DNA of 64,000 nucleotides from Bradyrhizobium canariense (GCF_018130465.1 NZ_JAFCKJ010000004.1:186001-250000), one strand, 5' to 3'. Positions 18,118 to 26,987 are shown, counted from the first letter of the stretch. Made by a program: numbers and translations. The notes: generated from the sequence alone by a model not told the origin.

Positions 18118-18154
18118 ACTCCCTCCCCCCGCGCGCGGGCAGAGGCGAAGGGCA
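18118..18154. repeat. REP-like element fragment (CTCCCCCCGC family)
   Basis: CTCCCTCCCCCCGCGCGCGGGCAGAGGCGAAGGGCAC is a divergent copy of the REP-like palindromes, in the intergenic region between the divergent exporter and LysR genes. Confidence 0.5.
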
Positions 18155-18269
18155 CCGTCCTCGCTTCGACAAATCAGCGCAAATTACGCCGATATTTCTG
18201 CCCCGCTTGCCGCCGGCGCGCAAACTGAGTTATCTTGGCCTGGCATCAGCTTTCCTGAGGGTCGGTCAT

Positions 18270-19187
18270 TTGCGGCGCTTGCTGTTTCTCAACGGCATCA
18301 AGGCATTCGAAGCCGCGGCGCGGGCCGGCAGCTTTGCCGCGGCCGGCCTCGAGCTGAGCGTATCGGCGGCCGCGGTCAGCCGCATGGTGCACATCCTGGA
18401 AGAACGGCTCGGCGTCGCGCTGTTCGAGCGCAAGGCCAACAAGCTGCTGCTCACGCAGGCAGGCCGCGCCTATCAGAGCGGGCTGACGCCGATCTTCGAT
18501 GCGCTGGCGAGCCTCACCGCCCAGGTGACCGCGCCCTCCAGCGTCCGCGTGCTCACCATCGGCGTTGGCCACACCTTTGCGATGCGCTGGCTGATCCCGC
18601 GGCTGTCGGAGTTTCGCAGCGAGGAGCCCGACATCGAGGTGCGCTTCACCACCGGCGGCGCGTCGGTGCCGTTCGGCGAGGACTGGAGCTGCGGCATCCA
18701 GCTCGGCACCGGCGACTGGCCGGGGCTGGTGGCCGAGCCACTGTTCGCAGGCGACCTCACGCCGGTCTGTGTGCCCCGGCTAGCCACCGGCCTGAAGCGG
18801 CCCGCCGACCTCAAAGGGCCAGGCCTGATCCGCGTCACGCATTCGCCGGAGGACTGGCCGATCTGGCTGAAGGCCGCCGGCCTATCGCGCATCAACGCGC
18901 GCGGGCCGGAGTTCCAGTTCTACGGCCAGGCGCTCCAGGCCGCCGCCGACGGGCTCGGCATCGCAATGGGCATCCGGCCCTATATCGACGACGATCTCGC
19001 CGCCGGCCGGCTGGTGGCGCCATTCGACCTCTCGGTGCCCAAGGGCATGCGCTGGTACCTGCTCTATCGCAGCTTCCAGACCGAGCAGCGCGACTTTGCC
19101 GCGTTCCGCCGCTGGATCATGCGCGCGGCGTCGGAACCTGCCGCGCGTCCGGTCCGGCGGACCGGCCGCACCAGCGCGCGGAACTGA
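18270..19187 (+). CDS. LysR-family transcriptional regulator (GcvA-like)
   Basis: A 305-residue regulator. The winged HTH fills residues 1-65 (RRLLFLNGIKAFEAAARAGS, then LSVSAAAVSRMVHILEERLG and LFERKANKLLLTQAG), followed by a periplasmic-binding-like effector domain (VLTIGVGHTFAMRWLIPRL, DLTPVCVPRLA, DGLGIAMGIRPYI). The start is a TTG at 18270, nine bases after GAGG; no ATG lies near the conserved N-terminus and the upstream frame crosses a repeat. It diverges from the TauE/SafE gene, the usual arrangement for a LysR regulator and its target. Confidence 0.87.
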   Translation: MRRLLFLNGIKAFEAAARAGSFAAAGLELSVSAAAVSRMVHILEERLGVALFERKANKLLLTQAGRAYQSGLTPIFDALASLTAQVTAPSSVRVLTIGVGHTFAMRWLIPRLSEFRSEEPDIEVRFTTGGASVPFGEDWSCGIQLGTGDWPGLVAEPLFAGDLTPVCVPRLATGLKRPADLKGPGLIRVTHSPEDWPIWLKAAGLSRINARGPEFQFYGQALQAAADGLGIAMGIRPYIDDDLAAGRLVAPFDLSVPKGMRWYLLYRSFQTEQRDFAAFRRWIMRAASEPAARPVRRTGRTSARN

Positions 19188-19311
19188 CGCTGCAACCAGC
19201 CTTTGGGCAAAAAAGCCCGCCGCGTGTGAACGGCTTCACATCCTGAAATCCGCAAACGTGGTCCCCTGACCCTCCAACAAGGCGCTCGAACAAGACATTT
19301 TGGGGACTCCA

Positions 19312-19539
19312 ATGACGACCCTCTACGACGGCTTTGACATCGAATCCTTCGAAGCTGGCAAGGGGCTGTGGCACGCCCGCATCCGGCGTGCCGATTTCAG
19401 CCTGGTTGCCATCGACGGCGTGCTGTTTCCGGCCATGGAGGTCGGCTTCGCCTGGCCCGATCCCGACGCCGCGATCGCCGATGCCAAGCATCACATCGAT
19501 CGCTTCCGCCGGCGGGCCGACGACAGCGACGACGAATAA
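19312..19539 (+). CDS. Hypothetical 75-aa protein
   Basis: A short cytosolic protein: MTTLYDGFDIESFEAGKGLW, then HARIRRADFSLVAIDGVLFP, EVGFAWPDPDAAIADAKHHI and an acidic end (ADDSDDE). The pattern of beta strands followed by one amphipathic helix with AIADAKHHID resembles small rhizobial proteins of unknown function. GGGG lies eight bases before ATG 19312. It is followed by another small gene after 57 bases, and both may share a transcript with uvrB. Confidence 0.75.
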   Translation: MTTLYDGFDIESFEAGKGLWHARIRRADFSLVAIDGVLFPAMEVGFAWPDPDAAIADAKHHIDRFRRRADDSDDE

Positions 19540-19596
19540 GCAAGCGGGACTGCGGGCGAACCAACGGACGGCGCAGCGTAAAAGGGGAAACCGGTC

Positions 19597-19827
19597 ATGT
19601 CAGTCATCGAATTCGAAGACACGCCGCGGCCGAGGATTTACGCCCGCAATGTGTTGTCCAGCTGCCCGGAATGCGACGGCGATCTCACGGTGCTCCGCGT
19701 GATCGGCGGCCGTGCCGGATGCGAGTATTGGACCATGCGCTGCACCGATTGCGGCGGCATCCATCTCGACATCCTCGAGCCGCGTCAGGCAGCCGGCGAC
19801 GATGGGGGACCGCTGCCGGCGGCGTGA
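19597..19827 (+). CDS. Small zinc-ribbon-like protein (76 aa)
   Basis: Contains CPECDG at residues 23-28 and CTDCGG later, two CxxC knuckles about 25 residues apart, the layout of a zinc ribbon. The rest (TVLRVIGGRAGCEYWTMRC) forms the expected beta hairpins. GGGGAAA precedes ATG 19597. It could bind nucleic acid or a protein partner; function unknown. Confidence 0.75.
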   Translation: MSVIEFEDTPRPRIYARNVLSSCPECDGDLTVLRVIGGRAGCEYWTMRCTDCGGIHLDILEPRQAAGDDGGPLPAA

Positions 19828-19839
19828 TCGCAAGATCGG

Positions 19840-19917
19840 TGATCCCAAGCCTTCCGTGATCCCAAGGCCTTCCGTGTCCCAAGGCCTGCTGCCAACCTCA
19901 AGGCCTGCTGCCAACCT
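19840..19917. repeat. Microsatellite-like tandem duplications upstream of uvrB
   Basis: CAAGGCCTGCTGCCAACCT is present twice head to tail (19880-19898 and 19899-19917). Just before it, TGATCCCAAG(G)CCTTCCG occurs at 19840-19856 and 19858-19875. They lie 70-150 bases before uvrB in its presumed leader. Confidence 0.85.
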
Positions 19918-19989
19918 GCTGTCAGCAGCCTTTGGCATTGCCGGGCATTCGCTCTTTATTGCGAGGCGGACTCGCCCCATATTCGGAGC

Positions 19990-22968
19990 ATGGCGAAGAA
20001 ACCTGCATCCTCCGAAAAATCCGGCAAATCCCCCAGGACCAAGGCCCCGAACGCGAAGGCGCCCAATTCCAAGGCGTCACGCCCCGACGTGCAGCCGATC
20101 GGGCCGGCGCTGGCCGAACTGCTCAATCCCGCGATCAATCGCGGCGATGCCGGGCTCGGATCGGGCACCGGTCTGCAGCCGCCGCCGGACAATTCGCGTG
20201 ACCGCCGCTCCGGGGGCGAGGCTGCCGCGCATCGCGCGCGGGCCTCGACGCCGAAGGAGTTTCCGCAGGATAATGCGCGGCCGATGCCGCTGCGGCCCAA
20301 TCCGCAGCCGCCCGGCGCCCGCGACGCGGGCTTCGACGAGGCACCGCAGGCCAATTACGGAACCGCGGCCACGATACCGACGCTCGATCCGGAACTGGCC
20401 CGGCAACTCGGGATGCCGACCGAGGAGGACGACGCCGAAGCCTTGGCGCGCCCGCCGCGCAACAAGATGGAGGCGCTCGGCGTCAAGGCGACCGCCGACG
20501 CGCTGGAGTCGCTGATCCGCGAGGGTCGTCCAGAGTTCCGCAAGGACGACGGCTCCACGAAAGTGTGGACCCCGCATCGGCCGCCGCGCCCGGAGAAGTC
20601 CGAAGGCGGCGTGCGCTTCGAGATCAAATCGCACTACGAGCCGCGCGGCGACCAGCCGACCGCGATCGCCGAGCTGGTCGAGGGCATCAATCGCAACGAC
20701 CGGTCGCAGGTGCTGCTCGGCGTCACCGGCTCCGGCAAGACCTACACCATGGCCAAGGTGATCGAAGCGACGCAACGCCCCGCCATCATCCTGGCGCCGA
20801 ACAAGACGCTCGCCGCCCAGCTCTATGGCGAGTTCAAGAGCTTCTTCCCCGACAACGCGGTCGAATATTTTGTCAGCTATTACGACTACTACCAGCCGGA
20901 AGCGTATGTCCCTCGCACCGACACGTACATAGAAAAGGACTCCTCGATCAACGAGCAGATCGACCGCATGCGTCACTCGGCGACGCGCGCGCTGCTCGAA
21001 CGCGACGACGTCATCATCGTTGCGTCGGTGTCCTGCATCTACGGTATCGGCTCGGTCGAAACCTACACCGCGATGACCTTTGCCCTGAAGAAGGGCGAGC
21101 GCATCGACCAGCGCCAGCTCATCGCCGACCTCGTCGCCCTGCAGTACAAGCGCACCCAGGCCGATTTTACCCGCGGCACGTTCCGGGTCAGGGGCGACGT
21201 CATCGACATCTTCCCGGCGCACTATGAGGACCGCGCCTGGCGCGTGAACCTGTTCGGCGACACCATCGAGACCATCGAGGAGTTCGATCCGCTCACCGGC
21301 CACAAGCAGGACGAGCTCGAATTCATCAAGATGTACGCCAACTCGCACTATGTGACGCCGCGCCCGACGCTGGTGCAGGCGATCAAGTCGATCAAATCCG
21401 AATTGAAGATGCGGCTCGACCAGCTCCACGATCAGGGCCGCCTGCTGGAAGCGCAGCGGCTGGAGCAGCGCACCACCTTCGACCTCGAGATGATGGAGGC
21501 GACCGGAAGCTGCGCCGGCATCGAGAACTATTCGCGCTATCTCACCGGGCGCCTGCCCGGCGAGCCGCCGCCGACGCTGTTCGAATACGTGCCCGACAAC
21601 GCGCTGGTGTTCGCCGACGAAAGCCACGTCACCGTGCCGCAGATCGGCGCCATGTTCAAAGGCGACTTCCGCCGCAAGGCGACGCTCGCCGAATACGGCT
21701 TCCGTTTGCCATCGTGCATGGACAACCGCCCGCTGCGCTTCGAGGAGTGGGACATGATGCGACCGCAAACGGTCGCGGTCTCCGCCACGCCCAGCGCCTG
21801 GGAGATCAACGAGAGCGGCGGCGTGTTCGTCGAGCAGGTCATCCGACCGACCGGCTTGATCGATCCGCCCGTCAACATCCGCCCTGCCCGCACCCAGGTC
21901 GACGACCTCGTCGGCGAGGTCCGCGCCACCGCGCAGGCCGGCTATCGCTCGCTGATCACGGTGCTGACCAAGCGCATGGCGGAGGACCTCACCGAATATC
22001 TGCACGAGCAGGGCATTCGCGTCCGCTACATGCACAGCGATATCGACACCATCGAACGCATCGAGATCATCCGCGATTTGCGCCTTGGCGCCTTCGACGC
22101 GCTGGTCGGCATCAACCTGCTCCGCGAAGGCCTCGACATTCCCGAATGCGCGCTGGTCGCGATCCTCGATGCCGACAAGGAAGGCTTTTTGCGCAGCGAG
22201 ACCTCGCTGATCCAGACCATCGGCCGCGCCGCGCGCAATGTCGACGGCAAGGTGATCCTCTATGCCGACCAGATGACGGGATCGATGGAGCGCGCCATCG
22301 CCGAAACCGACCGCCGCCGCGAGAAGCAGGTCGAGTACAACACGGCGCATGGCATCACGCCGGAGAGCATCAAGAAGTCGATCGGTGACATCATGAACAG
22401 CGTCTACGAGCGCGACCATGTGCTGGTCGAGATCGGCGGCCACGACATGACCGACGACGTCATCTCGATCGGCCACAATTTTGAAGCCGTGCTCGGCGAT
22501 CTCGAAACCCGGATGCGCGAAGCCGCCGCCGATCTGAACTTCGAGGAGGCCGCGCGCCTGCGCGACGAAGTCAAGCGCCTGCGCGCCACCGAGCTCGCGG
22601 TGGTCGACGATCCCACCGTCAAGCAGCGCACCGTGCAGGGCAAAGCCGGCGCCTATGCGGGAGCGAAGAAATACGGCGACGCCGCCAATTTGCCGGTCAG
22701 CGCCATGAAGAAAAAGACCGTGAGCTCCGCGCTGAAAGCGAGCGGCGGCGGCAGCGGCTCGAAGGTGCACAAGCCGCATCTCGACGAGATGCACGGCCCG
22801 GAATCGTTGCCCTATCGTGAGAAACAGACGCTGCCCGCAAAGCCGTTCGGCAGCACGAGCCGGATCATCCAGCCGACGGATTCAAGGCAGTCGGGCCCGG
22901 AGTTCGGGCCGGCGCCGAAGTCGACGGGTGGGATGCCGGGGCACAGGGGTGGGTGGAAGAAGAGGTAG
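19990..22968 (+). CDS. uvrB: UvrABC excinuclease subunit B with long N- and C-terminal extensions
   Basis: DNA damage-recognition helicase of nucleotide excision repair; it accepts the lesion from UvrA and recruits UvrC. At 992 residues it is about 320 longer than E. coli UvrB. Residues 1-205 are a low-complexity Pro/Ala/Lys/Arg-rich tail; the core begins at [14 protein letters not shown], with the Walker A GVTGSGKT at 244-251. The beta-hairpin region ([20 protein letters not shown]), ADESHVT, helicase motifs V/VI ([22 protein letters not shown]) and the C-terminal UVR domain ([16 protein letters not shown]) are present. A ~130-residue basic, Gly/Ser/Lys-rich tail follows. ATG 19990 is the only good start; no SOS box is evident upstream. 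Confidence 0.95.
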   Translation: MAKKPASSEKSGKSPRTKAPNAKAPNSKASRPDVQPIGPALAELLNPAINRGDAGLGSGTGLQPPPDNSRDRRSGGEAAAHRARASTPKEFPQDNARPMPLRPNPQPPGARDAGFDEAPQANYGTAATIPTLDPELARQLGMPTEEDDAEALARPPRNKMEALGVKATADALESLIREGRPEFRKDDGSTKVWTPHRPPRPEKSEGGVRFEIKSHYEPRGDQPTAIAELVEGINRNDRSQVLLGVTGSGKTYTMAKVIEATQRPAIILAPNKTLAAQLYGEFKSFFPDNAVEYFVSYYDYYQPEAYVPRTDTYIEKDSSINEQIDRMRHSATRALLERDDVIIVASVSCIYGIGSVETYTAMTFALKKGERIDQRQLIADLVALQYKRTQADFTRGTFRVRGDVIDIFPAHYEDRAWRVNLFGDTIETIEEFDPLTGHKQDELEFIKMYANSHYVTPRPTLVQAIKSIKSELKMRLDQLHDQGRLLEAQRLEQRTTFDLEMMEATGSCAGIENYSRYLTGRLPGEPPPTLFEYVPDNALVFADESHVTVPQIGAMFKGDFRRKATLAEYGFRLPSCMDNRPLRFEEWDMMRPQTVAVSATPSAWEINESGGVFVEQVIRPTGLIDPPVNIRPARTQVDDLVGEVRATAQAGYRSLITVLTKRMAEDLTEYLHEQGIRVRYMHSDIDTIERIEIIRDLRLGAFDALVGINLLREGLDIPECALVAILDADKEGFLRSETSLIQTIGRAARNVDGKVILYADQMTGSMERAIAETDRRREKQVEYNTAHGITPESIKKSIGDIMNSVYERDHVLVEIGGHDMTDDVISIGHNFEAVLGDLETRMREAAADLNFEEAARLRDEVKRLRATELAVVDDPTVKQRTVQGKAGAYAGAKKYGDAANLPVSAMKKKTVSSALKASGGGSGSKVHKPHLDEMHGPESLPYREKQTLPAKPFGSTSRIIQPTDSRQSGPEFGPAPKSTGGMPGHRGGWKKR

Positions 22969-23035
22969 GGGGCGCGGAGCGCCGGCGCCGCCCATGGTTA
23001 TGGATGGCGGCGCTCATAATGAAGAGAACGCTAAC

Positions 23036-23401
23036 TCACCCCACGCTTGCCGCCAGCAGCGACAGCAGCAGAACTGACGCCATGAGCTGCATCGACGTCG
23101 CCGGCTTGGCGCGCCAGCGGGCGATCTTTTCGGAGAGGGACAGGCTGGCGTCGAAGAACAGCGGCTCGTAGGCGTTCTTTGCAAATCTCGGGAATGTCGA
23201 TCCCGCACAGATGGCGAGACAGCTGTAGAAGATCGACGCCATCGCGATGGTGAGGACATGACTGCCACCGCGGTCATGTCCCAGCAGCTTCACCATCAGC
23301 GAGGCGGCGGCGAAGATCGGGAAGCCTTGAAGGATCGTGGTGAGCGCAAAGCCTTCGAGCCAGTTGAGCGGGCCGGATTTCGACGCGGTGATGAAGGGCA
23401 T
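23036..23401 (-). CDS. Small membrane protein, tandem paralogue B
   Basis: A 121-residue protein with three hydrophobic segments (about residues 17-40, 47-67 and 101-120). It shares a pattern with the gene just upstream: LEGxALTxxLQxFPxFAAA near the N-terminus, PxFxKxxYEP and LSLxxKIxxWRxxPxxSxQL in the second half, ending in ASVG. The start at 23401 has a GGGGTGAT ribosome-site-like sequence and follows the upstream stop by seven bases, so the two are in one operon and arose by duplication. No named family is recognised. Confidence 0.72.
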   Translation of the reverse strand: MPFITASKSGPLNWLEGFALTTILQGFPIFAAASLMVKLLGHDRGGSHVLTIAMASIFYSCLAICAGSTFPRFAKNAYEPLFFDASLSLSEKIARWRAKPATSMQLMASVLLLSLLAASVG

Positions 23402-23408
23402 GATGCGA

Positions 23409-23795
23409 TCACCCCACGCTCGCCGTCACCACCGCCATCACCGGCAGCAGCAGCACGATGGTCACCAGTTGCAGCGAGGCGACCGGCTGGGTGCGCCATA
23501 CCGTGATCTTGTCGGCGAGCGACAGATGGGCCTCGAAGTATTTTGGTTCGTAGACGGTTTTGAAGAAGGCCGGGAAGCTCGGGCCGAAGCTCACCGCCCG
23601 CAGCGCATGGGCGAGTGAGGCGATGGCGACGAAGATGGCGACGCCGGGATCGCCGACCAGGTCGTGATTGCCGACCAGCTTGAGCAGGAAGGCGGCGGCG
23701 GCGAAGGTCGGGAAACTCTGCAGCGTCGCGGTCAGCGCGAGACCTTCGAGCGCGTTGTGCAGGCTGGACTTTCTGACTCTGGCGATGGCGGCCAT
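23409..23795 (-). CDS. Small membrane protein, tandem paralogue A
   Basis: A 128-residue paralogue of the next gene, with the same segments: LEGLALTATLQSFPTFAAAAF, FVAIASLAHALRAV, SFPAFFKTVYEP and LSLADKITVWRTQPVASLQL, then a final hydrophobic helix ending TASVG. GGGAGA lies seven bases before ATG 23795. Three membrane helices with the N-terminus inside are predicted from charge. Conserved polar residues KTVYEP and KI..WR..P lie between helices 2 and 3 and may be functional. Function unknown. Confidence 0.72.
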   Translation of the reverse strand: MAAIARVRKSSLHNALEGLALTATLQSFPTFAAAAFLLKLVGNHDLVGDPGVAIFVAIASLAHALRAVSFGPSFPAFFKTVYEPKYFEAHLSLADKITVWRTQPVASLQLVTIVLLLPVMAVVTASVG

Positions 23796-23906
23796 GGCAC
23801 GTCTCCCTGATGACATGCGGATGACGATAGCCACAGGGGAAGGCGCGCGATGTGAGCTGGCTCACGCCCGGCCGAGAGCCCGGGACGTGAGGCAGCCGGG
23901 ACCGGC

Positions 23907-24086
23907 TCAAAGCTGGCGAAAGAAAACGAGATAGATGGCGAGGCCGATCGTCGAGAATGACAGCATGACGCCGAGCCAATTGTATTTGACGCCCGGAGAA
24001 CGGGAAGCCTTCCCCACGAAAGCGACGAGGAAATACAGGAACAGGATTGCGAGGACCAAACCCCACAAGGACTTCCCGACGTCCAT
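23907..24086 (-). CDS. Small two-span membrane protein (59 aa)
   Basis: ATG 24086 follows GAGG at five bases. The product has helix 1 LWGLVLAILFLYFLVAFVG, a basic turn (KASRSPGVKYNW), and helix 2 LGVMLSFSTIGLAIYLVFF ending in RQL. It lies upstream of the tandem paralogues on the same strand, 111 bases away, so may belong with them. Hydrophobicity and the ribosome site support it; the family is not recognised. Confidence 0.7.
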   Translation of the reverse strand: MDVGKSLWGLVLAILFLYFLVAFVGKASRSPGVKYNWLGVMLSFSTIGLAIYLVFFRQL

Positions 24087-24182
24087 CGTCGCCTCGCCTG
24101 ATTCAACCCCAGCGTTCGCGAATGGAATTTACCATCGAAGCATGCCGGATAGAAGACGGCGGGAGCACAGTTTTCCGTGCCG

Positions 24183-24428
24183 TTACAGCTTCCCCTGCCC
24201 GTTCACCTGGCTCTGCTGTTGCTGCCGCCTCTCCTGCTCCTGCTGCTCCTTGGCATGATGCCGGCCGTAGAGGCAGCCGGCGGCGGCACCGAGGACGCCG
24301 TGGTGGCCGGCATAGTGGCCGGCGACGCCGCCGACGACGGCACCCTTGATGCAGCCCTTGGCGTTGGCGGCGGAGGTCGCTCCCAGCATGAGCAGCGCTG
24401 TGGCGACGGCGAGAAGCGGTGATTTCAT
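24183..24428 (-). CDS. Glycine-zipper secreted protein (81 aa)
   Basis: The signal peptide is MKSPLLAVATALLMLGATSA with cleavage after ANA. The mature part has KGCIKGAVVGGVAGHYAGHH and GVLGAAAGCLYGRHHA, a glycine-zipper pattern like that of Rick_17kDa/YMGG proteins, then a Gln/Glu-rich tail (EQQEQERRQQQQSQ). Two cysteines are about 27 residues apart. GGAGA lies ten bases before ATG 24428. The protein may insert in or associate with the outer membrane; no specific function is known. Confidence 0.75.
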   Translation of the reverse strand: MKSPLLAVATALLMLGATSAANAKGCIKGAVVGGVAGHYAGHHGVLGAAAGCLYGRHHAKEQQEQERRQQQQSQVNGQGKL

Positions 24429-24728
24429 GGATCGAGGTCTCCGGATGCGGTGTCGCAATCTCAACGGACACGGGCCGGTCAGGGTTCCTCGCGTTCGCTG
24501 CCGCACGGCGTTGCGCGCGCACCCCGTGCTTCGCGCGCCAGGCAGCCGAACGCGGCATGAATTCGTGCAGGCGCGCGGCCGTTCAACCCGCAATTGCAGC
24601 CATGAACCTGGCATTGCGCTTGCGCGTCATATCGTCTGCAACATCCCTGTGGTTTTGCGGATTGCCGGTGTCCGAGGCCGCGCGTTAGCTTTGCGCGAAG
24701 TCCACACGGCCGATGAGGGACGGGCGGA
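24429..24728. other. Intergenic region between divergent genes
   Basis: 300 bases separate the glycine-zipper gene (minus) and the first NTF2-like gene (plus). Both promoters must lie here. No convincing frame, terminator or repeat was seen. Confidence 0.5.
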
Positions 24729-25181
24729 ATGACGGTCGAGAAGCTCAATCGCCAGCGTGTGCTGCATCTGCTCGATGCCATCGCGCGCAGCGATCTCCAA
24801 GCCGCGCTGTCGTGCTGCACCGACGACGTCGACTTCCTCACCCACGCGCCGATCGACGTGCTGCCGCACATAGGTCCCTGCCACGGCAAGAAGGAGCTTG
24901 GCGAATTCTGGCGCACCGTGCAGGAGCGATACGCCGAGATCCGCTACGAGGTGCCGCAGATCGTCGCCGAGGGCGACACGGTTGCGGCCTATCTGCGCGT
25001 GTTCTTCAGGAAGCGCAGCAACGACCGCATCGTTCAGGTGGACATGGCCGTGTTCTACACTTTCCGCAACGGCCAGGTGGCGCAGATCCGCGAGATCATC
25101 GATTCCTACGATCTGGTGCAGCAGGTGCTGGAACGCGAGATCGGCCCGCTGATCCTGGGCGAGCGGGTGGACGGGGGCTAG
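24729..25181 (+). CDS. NTF2-like/SnoaL-like protein A
   Basis: A 150-residue cone-fold protein. The N-terminal helix (NRQRVLHLLDAIARSDLQAALS) leads into the first strand CCTDDVDFLTHAP, then a conserved GKKELGEFWRTV helix and the long C-terminal strands (GDTVAAYLRVFF, MAVFYTFRNGQVAQIREIID). This matches nuclear transport factor 2 family proteins that act as ketosteroid-isomerase-like enzymes or binding proteins. A paralogue follows 221 bases later. Substrate unknown. Confidence 0.8.
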   Translation: MTVEKLNRQRVLHLLDAIARSDLQAALSCCTDDVDFLTHAPIDVLPHIGPCHGKKELGEFWRTVQERYAEIRYEVPQIVAEGDTVAAYLRVFFRKRSNDRIVQVDMAVFYTFRNGQVAQIREIIDSYDLVQQVLEREIGPLILGERVDGG

Positions 25182-25402
25182 CTCTCTCTCCGACCGTCGT
25201 CTTGGACCGGTAAAATACGGGGTTCTATTGTAAATCTCACAAGCCGCGATCAATTGTGCATTGCGAAAACGTGAATTGCGTTTTGGCCGAAATCGCGTAT
25301 ATCGTTCGTATACAAATGAGTTGAGCGACCCCGCGGCACCTTTTCTGTGCGCTTGGGGTTGTTTTTGTTTCTTTCGCAAAGCCAGCGTCAGGACTGCCCA
25401 AA
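25182..25402. promoter_or_regulatory. AT-rich spacer with palindrome and hairpin between NTF2 paralogues
   Basis: The first 130 bases are AT-rich for this genome. GTATA-TCGTTCG-TATAC forms an inverted repeat at 25297-25313. Further on, ACCCC.GCAC (25328-25339) pairs with GTGC.GGGGT (25347-25359), followed by TGTTTTTGTTT, so the stretch 25328-25370 could be a terminator or attenuator just 33 bases before the next start. Confidence 0.5.
25328..25370 (+). terminator. Possible terminator/attenuator hairpin
   Basis: Interrupted stem ACCCC-gcg-GCAC / GTGC-gctt-GGGGT with a seven-base loop, followed by a T-rich run. Its position shortly before the second NTF2-like start suggests either termination of the first gene's transcript or attenuation of the second. 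Confidence 0.5.
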
Positions 25403-25843
25403 ATGACAGAGCACAGCCTCTGGCGTTTCTCGCGCGCGTTGCACCGCGCGATCAACGACCGGCATTTCGAGGACATCGAGGCCTTGATCGACGAGGACGT
25501 GGAGTGGGCGCTCTACGGCCCGATCGACATGTTTCCGTTCCTCGGCGCGCGCCAGGGCAAGGACGCCGTGCTCGACGTCATCCGCCAGCTCGCCGACAAT
25601 TTCCAGGTCCGCCGCTTCGACCGCGAGAGCATCATGCTCGGCGTCGATTCCGCCGCCTCGATGCTGCGCTATTCGCTGACCGCGCTGGATTCCAACAAGC
25701 CGATCAGCTTACGGGTCGCGCAGTTCGCCCAGTTCAGGGCCGGCAAGCTCACCAGCATGCGCGTGCTGATCGACACGTTTGACCTGGTCGAGCAGGCACT
25801 CGGCCGCGCCATTCATCTACCGAAGATGACCAGCGTCGGCTGA
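25403..25843 (+). CDS. NTF2-like/SnoaL-like protein B
   Basis: A 146-residue paralogue of the protein at 24729. It shares the helix RALHRAINDRHFEDIEALID, the strand EDVEWALYGPIDMFPFLG (compare THAPIDVLPHIG in the other copy), the GKDAVLDVIRQL helix and the end LIDTFDLVEQALGR (compare IIDSYDLVQQVLER). The pair arose by duplication and may form heterodimers. No ribosome site is obvious at ATG 25403. Confidence 0.78.
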   Translation: MTEHSLWRFSRALHRAINDRHFEDIEALIDEDVEWALYGPIDMFPFLGARQGKDAVLDVIRQLADNFQVRRFDRESIMLGVDSAASMLRYSLTALDSNKPISLRVAQFAQFRAGKLTSMRVLIDTFDLVEQALGRAIHLPKMTSVG

Positions 25844-26057
25844 AAGGGATACTAACGGGCCCCGCTGTTCGGGACCGATGGCTGATGCTCCCCGCGACGC
25901 GTCCTGGCCTCCAGCCCCGCCGGATGCAATCGTGGAGAAGCTCGTCATCGGGCGCGCGCCTTTCGCGCGGCCCGTTGGTTCGCGTTTGATGGAACCGCCA
26001 CAATTTCGCAACGATGGTTCCGCATCCTCGGCAGGAACTGGGCTGACGGGCAGGACG

Positions 26058-26951
26058 ATGGAATTCTCGACAGGTTTTGGCTGGACCAGGCTGCCGGTGC
26101 TGGCGGCCGCTTTCATCCTGGGATCGGTGCTGACGGTTTCGGCGCAGATCATTCCGCCCTTCTCCCCCGGCCCGGCCGCTGCGCCCGACGACGACGAGGC
26201 CGAGACGGCGGAGGCCCCCAACGTCAACGACCCCGACGTGCTGAGCGGTATCGACGTCGACAAGCTCGACTGGGGCCAGCTCGCGATCGACGCCGGCACG
26301 CTCAACGACATCATCGCCGCCAAAAAGCGTGCGCAGGCCGCCGCCAAGGACGGGCTGAACTGGGCGACGAACGCCAACGCCAACGGCTCCTCGGCGGTGA
26401 CGGTGAAGCAATCGGTCTCCTCATTCTGGGACGCCCGCATCGGCGCCGACATGACGGTAACGAGCGAGCCGCGGACGATGTCCGAGCTCCTGGCACAGAA
26501 GGCCACCAATGGCGGCAGCGTGCCCCAGTCGTCCGGCAGTGCCTGGGCGGCCGCGACCGCGCCGGGCGCGGGCGCGATCTGGGACAAGACCGCGGTGGAG
26601 GCCCGCGTCGATCCCGGCGCCGAACAGAGCAAGCTCGGGGCGTCGCTGACCAAGTCAGTGCCACTGACGGGAGACACGTCGCTGACGCTCCAGAACGGCT
26701 ACAGCGTCAACCAACAGGGCACCACGGCGCTCCCCGGCGTCGGCGGTCACATCACGCGCAATTACGAGACCGACCAGTCGGCCAAGGTCACCCTCACCGA
26801 CACCGGCACCAGCATCACCGCGGGCCAGTCGCTGTCGACCACCGACGACAAATGGCTGCGCAAGGTCGGCGCCGAGCAAAAACTCTTCGACAACGCACCG
26901 TCTCCGGCTCGGTCGGCGAGACATCGCAAGGGGCGATCAACAAGAGCCTGA
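26058..26951 (+). CDS. Secreted protein with probable C-terminal frameshift
   Basis: The predicted start MEFSTGFGWTRLPVLAAAFI carries a signal peptide (cleavage after VSAQ). An acidic Pro-rich linker, a helical middle (NDIIAAKKRAQAAAKDG) and a repetitive Ser/Thr/Gly region with alternating strands follow (TGDTSLTLQNGYSV, KVTLTDTGTSITAGQSLS). The frame read here ends at 26951 with a basic tail (ARSARHRKGRS) unlike the rest. Switching frame by one base at about 26897 restores coherent sequence, TVSGSVGETSQGAINKSLTA and FKKSW, ending at 26977. That end, with a terminal aromatic residue, suits an outer-membrane or beta-rich protein. A lost base or a sequencing error is likely. Confidence 0.65.
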   Translation: MEFSTGFGWTRLPVLAAAFILGSVLTVSAQIIPPFSPGPAAAPDDDEAETAEAPNVNDPDVLSGIDVDKLDWGQLAIDAGTLNDIIAAKKRAQAAAKDGLNWATNANANGSSAVTVKQSVSSFWDARIGADMTVTSEPRTMSELLAQKATNGGSVPQSSGSAWAAATAPGAGAIWDKTAVEARVDPGAEQSKLGASLTKSVPLTGDTSLTLQNGYSVNQQGTTALPGVGGHITRNYETDQSAKVTLTDTGTSITAGQSLSTTDDKWLRKVGAEQKLFDNAPSPARSARHRKGRSTRA

Positions 26952-26987
26952 CGGCGGGTTTCAAGAAGAGCTGGTGAGCGTGCTTTC

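Noticed and set aside
20077-22794. 905-codon open frame on the minus strand opposite uvrB
   Set aside because: Mirror of a GC-rich gene: third-position GC bias keeps antisense frames open. No ribosome site, composition unlike real proteins, and uvrB is certain.
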